A stretch of 6,839 bases of DNA from Acholeplasma sp. (lineage in GTDB: Bacteria > Bacillota_I > Bacilli_A > Acholeplasmatales > Acholeplasmataceae): positions 1 through 6,839 of the forward strand of contig DURF01000023.1 in the NCBI GenBank assembly GCA_012837395.1. Direction: 5' to 3'. The position numbers and the translations under genes were made by a program. The notes under the pieces were generated by a model that saw only the letters and a program-made list of their open reading frames with translations, had not been told where the DNA came from and did not search any database. Numbering within the stretch: position 1 is the stretch's first letter; every line of letters starts with the position of its first letter. Positions 6,638-6,839 of this stretch are shown in pieces.

Positions 6638-6656
6638 TCATTAAATTAGTCCTGGT

Positions 6657-6690
6657 AACATTAAAATATATAATAATTAACTTTAATGTT
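6657..6690. repeat. 9-bp inverted repeat abutting the rRNA promoter
   Basis: AACATTAAA (6657-6665) and TTTAATGTT (6682-6690) are perfect inverted copies separated by a 16-nt AT-only-but-one spacer. The right arm overlaps the first two bases of the -35 box TTGACA. There is no T-run after it and the stem is A:T-rich, so it is not a convincing terminator. It could be an operator, or an AT-rich UP-type element in which the symmetry is incidental. Confidence 0.5.
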
Positions 6691-6717
6691 GACAAGGTCA
6701 TTTTATAATGATAGAAT
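6689..6717 (+). promoter_or_regulatory. Strong sigma-A-type promoter, probably of an rRNA operon
   Basis: A perfect -35 TTGACA (6689-6694), a 17-nt spacer and TAGAAT (6712-6717) form a strong vegetative promoter. The bases upstream (about 6661-6688) are almost pure A/T, as in UP elements of rRNA promoters. Predicted initiation is near 6724, at or beside a G; G-initiation would fit the GTP-sensitive rRNA promoters known in Bacillus, but this is inference. A second TATAAT at 6704-6709 is only 9 nt from the -35 box and is not expected to be used with it. Confidence 0.8.
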
Positions 6718-6723
6718 AGTTAA

Positions 6724-6839
6724 GTGCTCCAGAAATGGAGACGTGAAAATCTTTGAAAACTGAATAATGATGAAAGCGTAAAACGAATAAAAAATTCGTA
6801 AAAAAATAATAGAGCAAATCAAACAAAATCTAAAAAAGA
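6724..6839 (+). other. Leader of an rRNA operon (pre-16S) with boxA-like element; 16S gene expected beyond the window
   Basis: Downstream of the strong promoter there is no open frame. The stretch ATCTTTGAAAACTG at 6749-6762 matches the boxA-containing string (CTTTGAAAACT) found in rRNA leaders and spacers of Bacillota, where Nus factors bind for antitermination. It is preceded by a small hairpin, CTCCA-GAAA-TGGAG (6727-6740), with a GNRA-type loop. A 6-bp stem, ACGAAT/ATTCGT (6783-6799), follows. The remainder is A-rich and unstructured by eye. The same boxA string also occurs in 16S-23S spacers, but the dedicated promoter here favours the start of an operon. No part of the mature 16S sequence (such as AGAGTTTGATC) is inside the window. 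Confidence 0.72.
6749..6762 (+). promoter_or_regulatory. boxA-like antitermination site
   Basis: ATCTTTGAAAACTG is the Bacillota form of rRNA boxA. It lies about 25 nt after the predicted transcription start and would act as RNA to recruit NusB/NusE for antitermination of the untranslated rRNA transcript. Confidence 0.7.

Noticed and set aside
6704..6709. TATAAT as the -10 box of the rRNA promoter
   Set aside because: It is a perfect hexamer but only 9 nt from TTGACA; TAGAAT at 6712-6717 has the correct 17-nt spacing.
6740..6750. ACGTGAAA as a parS half-site near the rRNA leader
   Set aside because: The other half of the 16-bp palindrome does not match at any position, and the bases fall between the leader hairpin and boxA.
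6783..6799. ACGAAT/ATTCGT stem as an intrinsic terminator
   Set aside because: The stem is short and AT-rich and is followed by an A-run rather than a T-run on the + strand; it lies in a probable rRNA leader where termination is not expected.

Overview
The window is AT-rich, and every gene lies on the + strand. It looks like a chromosomal segment from a low-GC Bacillota or Mollicutes-type bacterium (Acholeplasma / Izemoplasma / Haloplasma-like would fit). TGA works as a stop: mnmG ends in TGA at 4019-4021 and parA at 5519-5521, and tryptophans are encoded by TGG. This argues against Mycoplasma and Spiroplasma, which read TGA as Trp. The genus assignment is inference from composition, code and gene content.

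Positions 1-6489 read as one tightly packed transcription unit: the end of an unidentified protein with a strongly acidic tail, transketolase (tkt), the tRNA-modification flavoprotein mnmG (gidA), the 16S rRNA methyltransferase rsmG (gidB), the chromosome-partition pair parA (soj) and parB (spo0J), and a small DUF951 (YyzM-like) protein. Junctions are overlaps of 11, 4, 32 and 11 nt or gaps of 12-13 nt, and I see no internal terminator. The mnmG-rsmG-parA-parB-DUF951 order is the classical origin-proximal cluster of Bacillota. Differences from the textbook arrangement are tkt where mnmE is often found, no noc between rsmG and parA, and no ychF directly after DUF951.

Positions 6490-6839 contain no protein gene. 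They hold a good sigma-A-type promoter, a tRNA-Tyr(GTA) gene with an all-G:C acceptor stem and encoded CCA, an AT-rich inverted repeat, a second strong promoter (TTGACA-N17-TAGAAT), and a transcribed leader with a boxA-like antitermination element typical of rRNA operons. The window probably ends just before a 16S rRNA gene.

The genes serve translation (MnmG, RsmG, tRNA-Tyr, rRNA), chromosome segregation (ParA, ParB) and central carbon metabolism (Tkt). I found no mobile element, CRISPR array, defence system or clearly novel system. The most notable points are non-standard residues in otherwise well-conserved regions: the DNA-binding surface of ParA, the N-terminus of ParB, and the SAM pocket of RsmG. 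The placement of tRNA-Tyr and an rRNA operon directly behind the partition genes is also worth a look.
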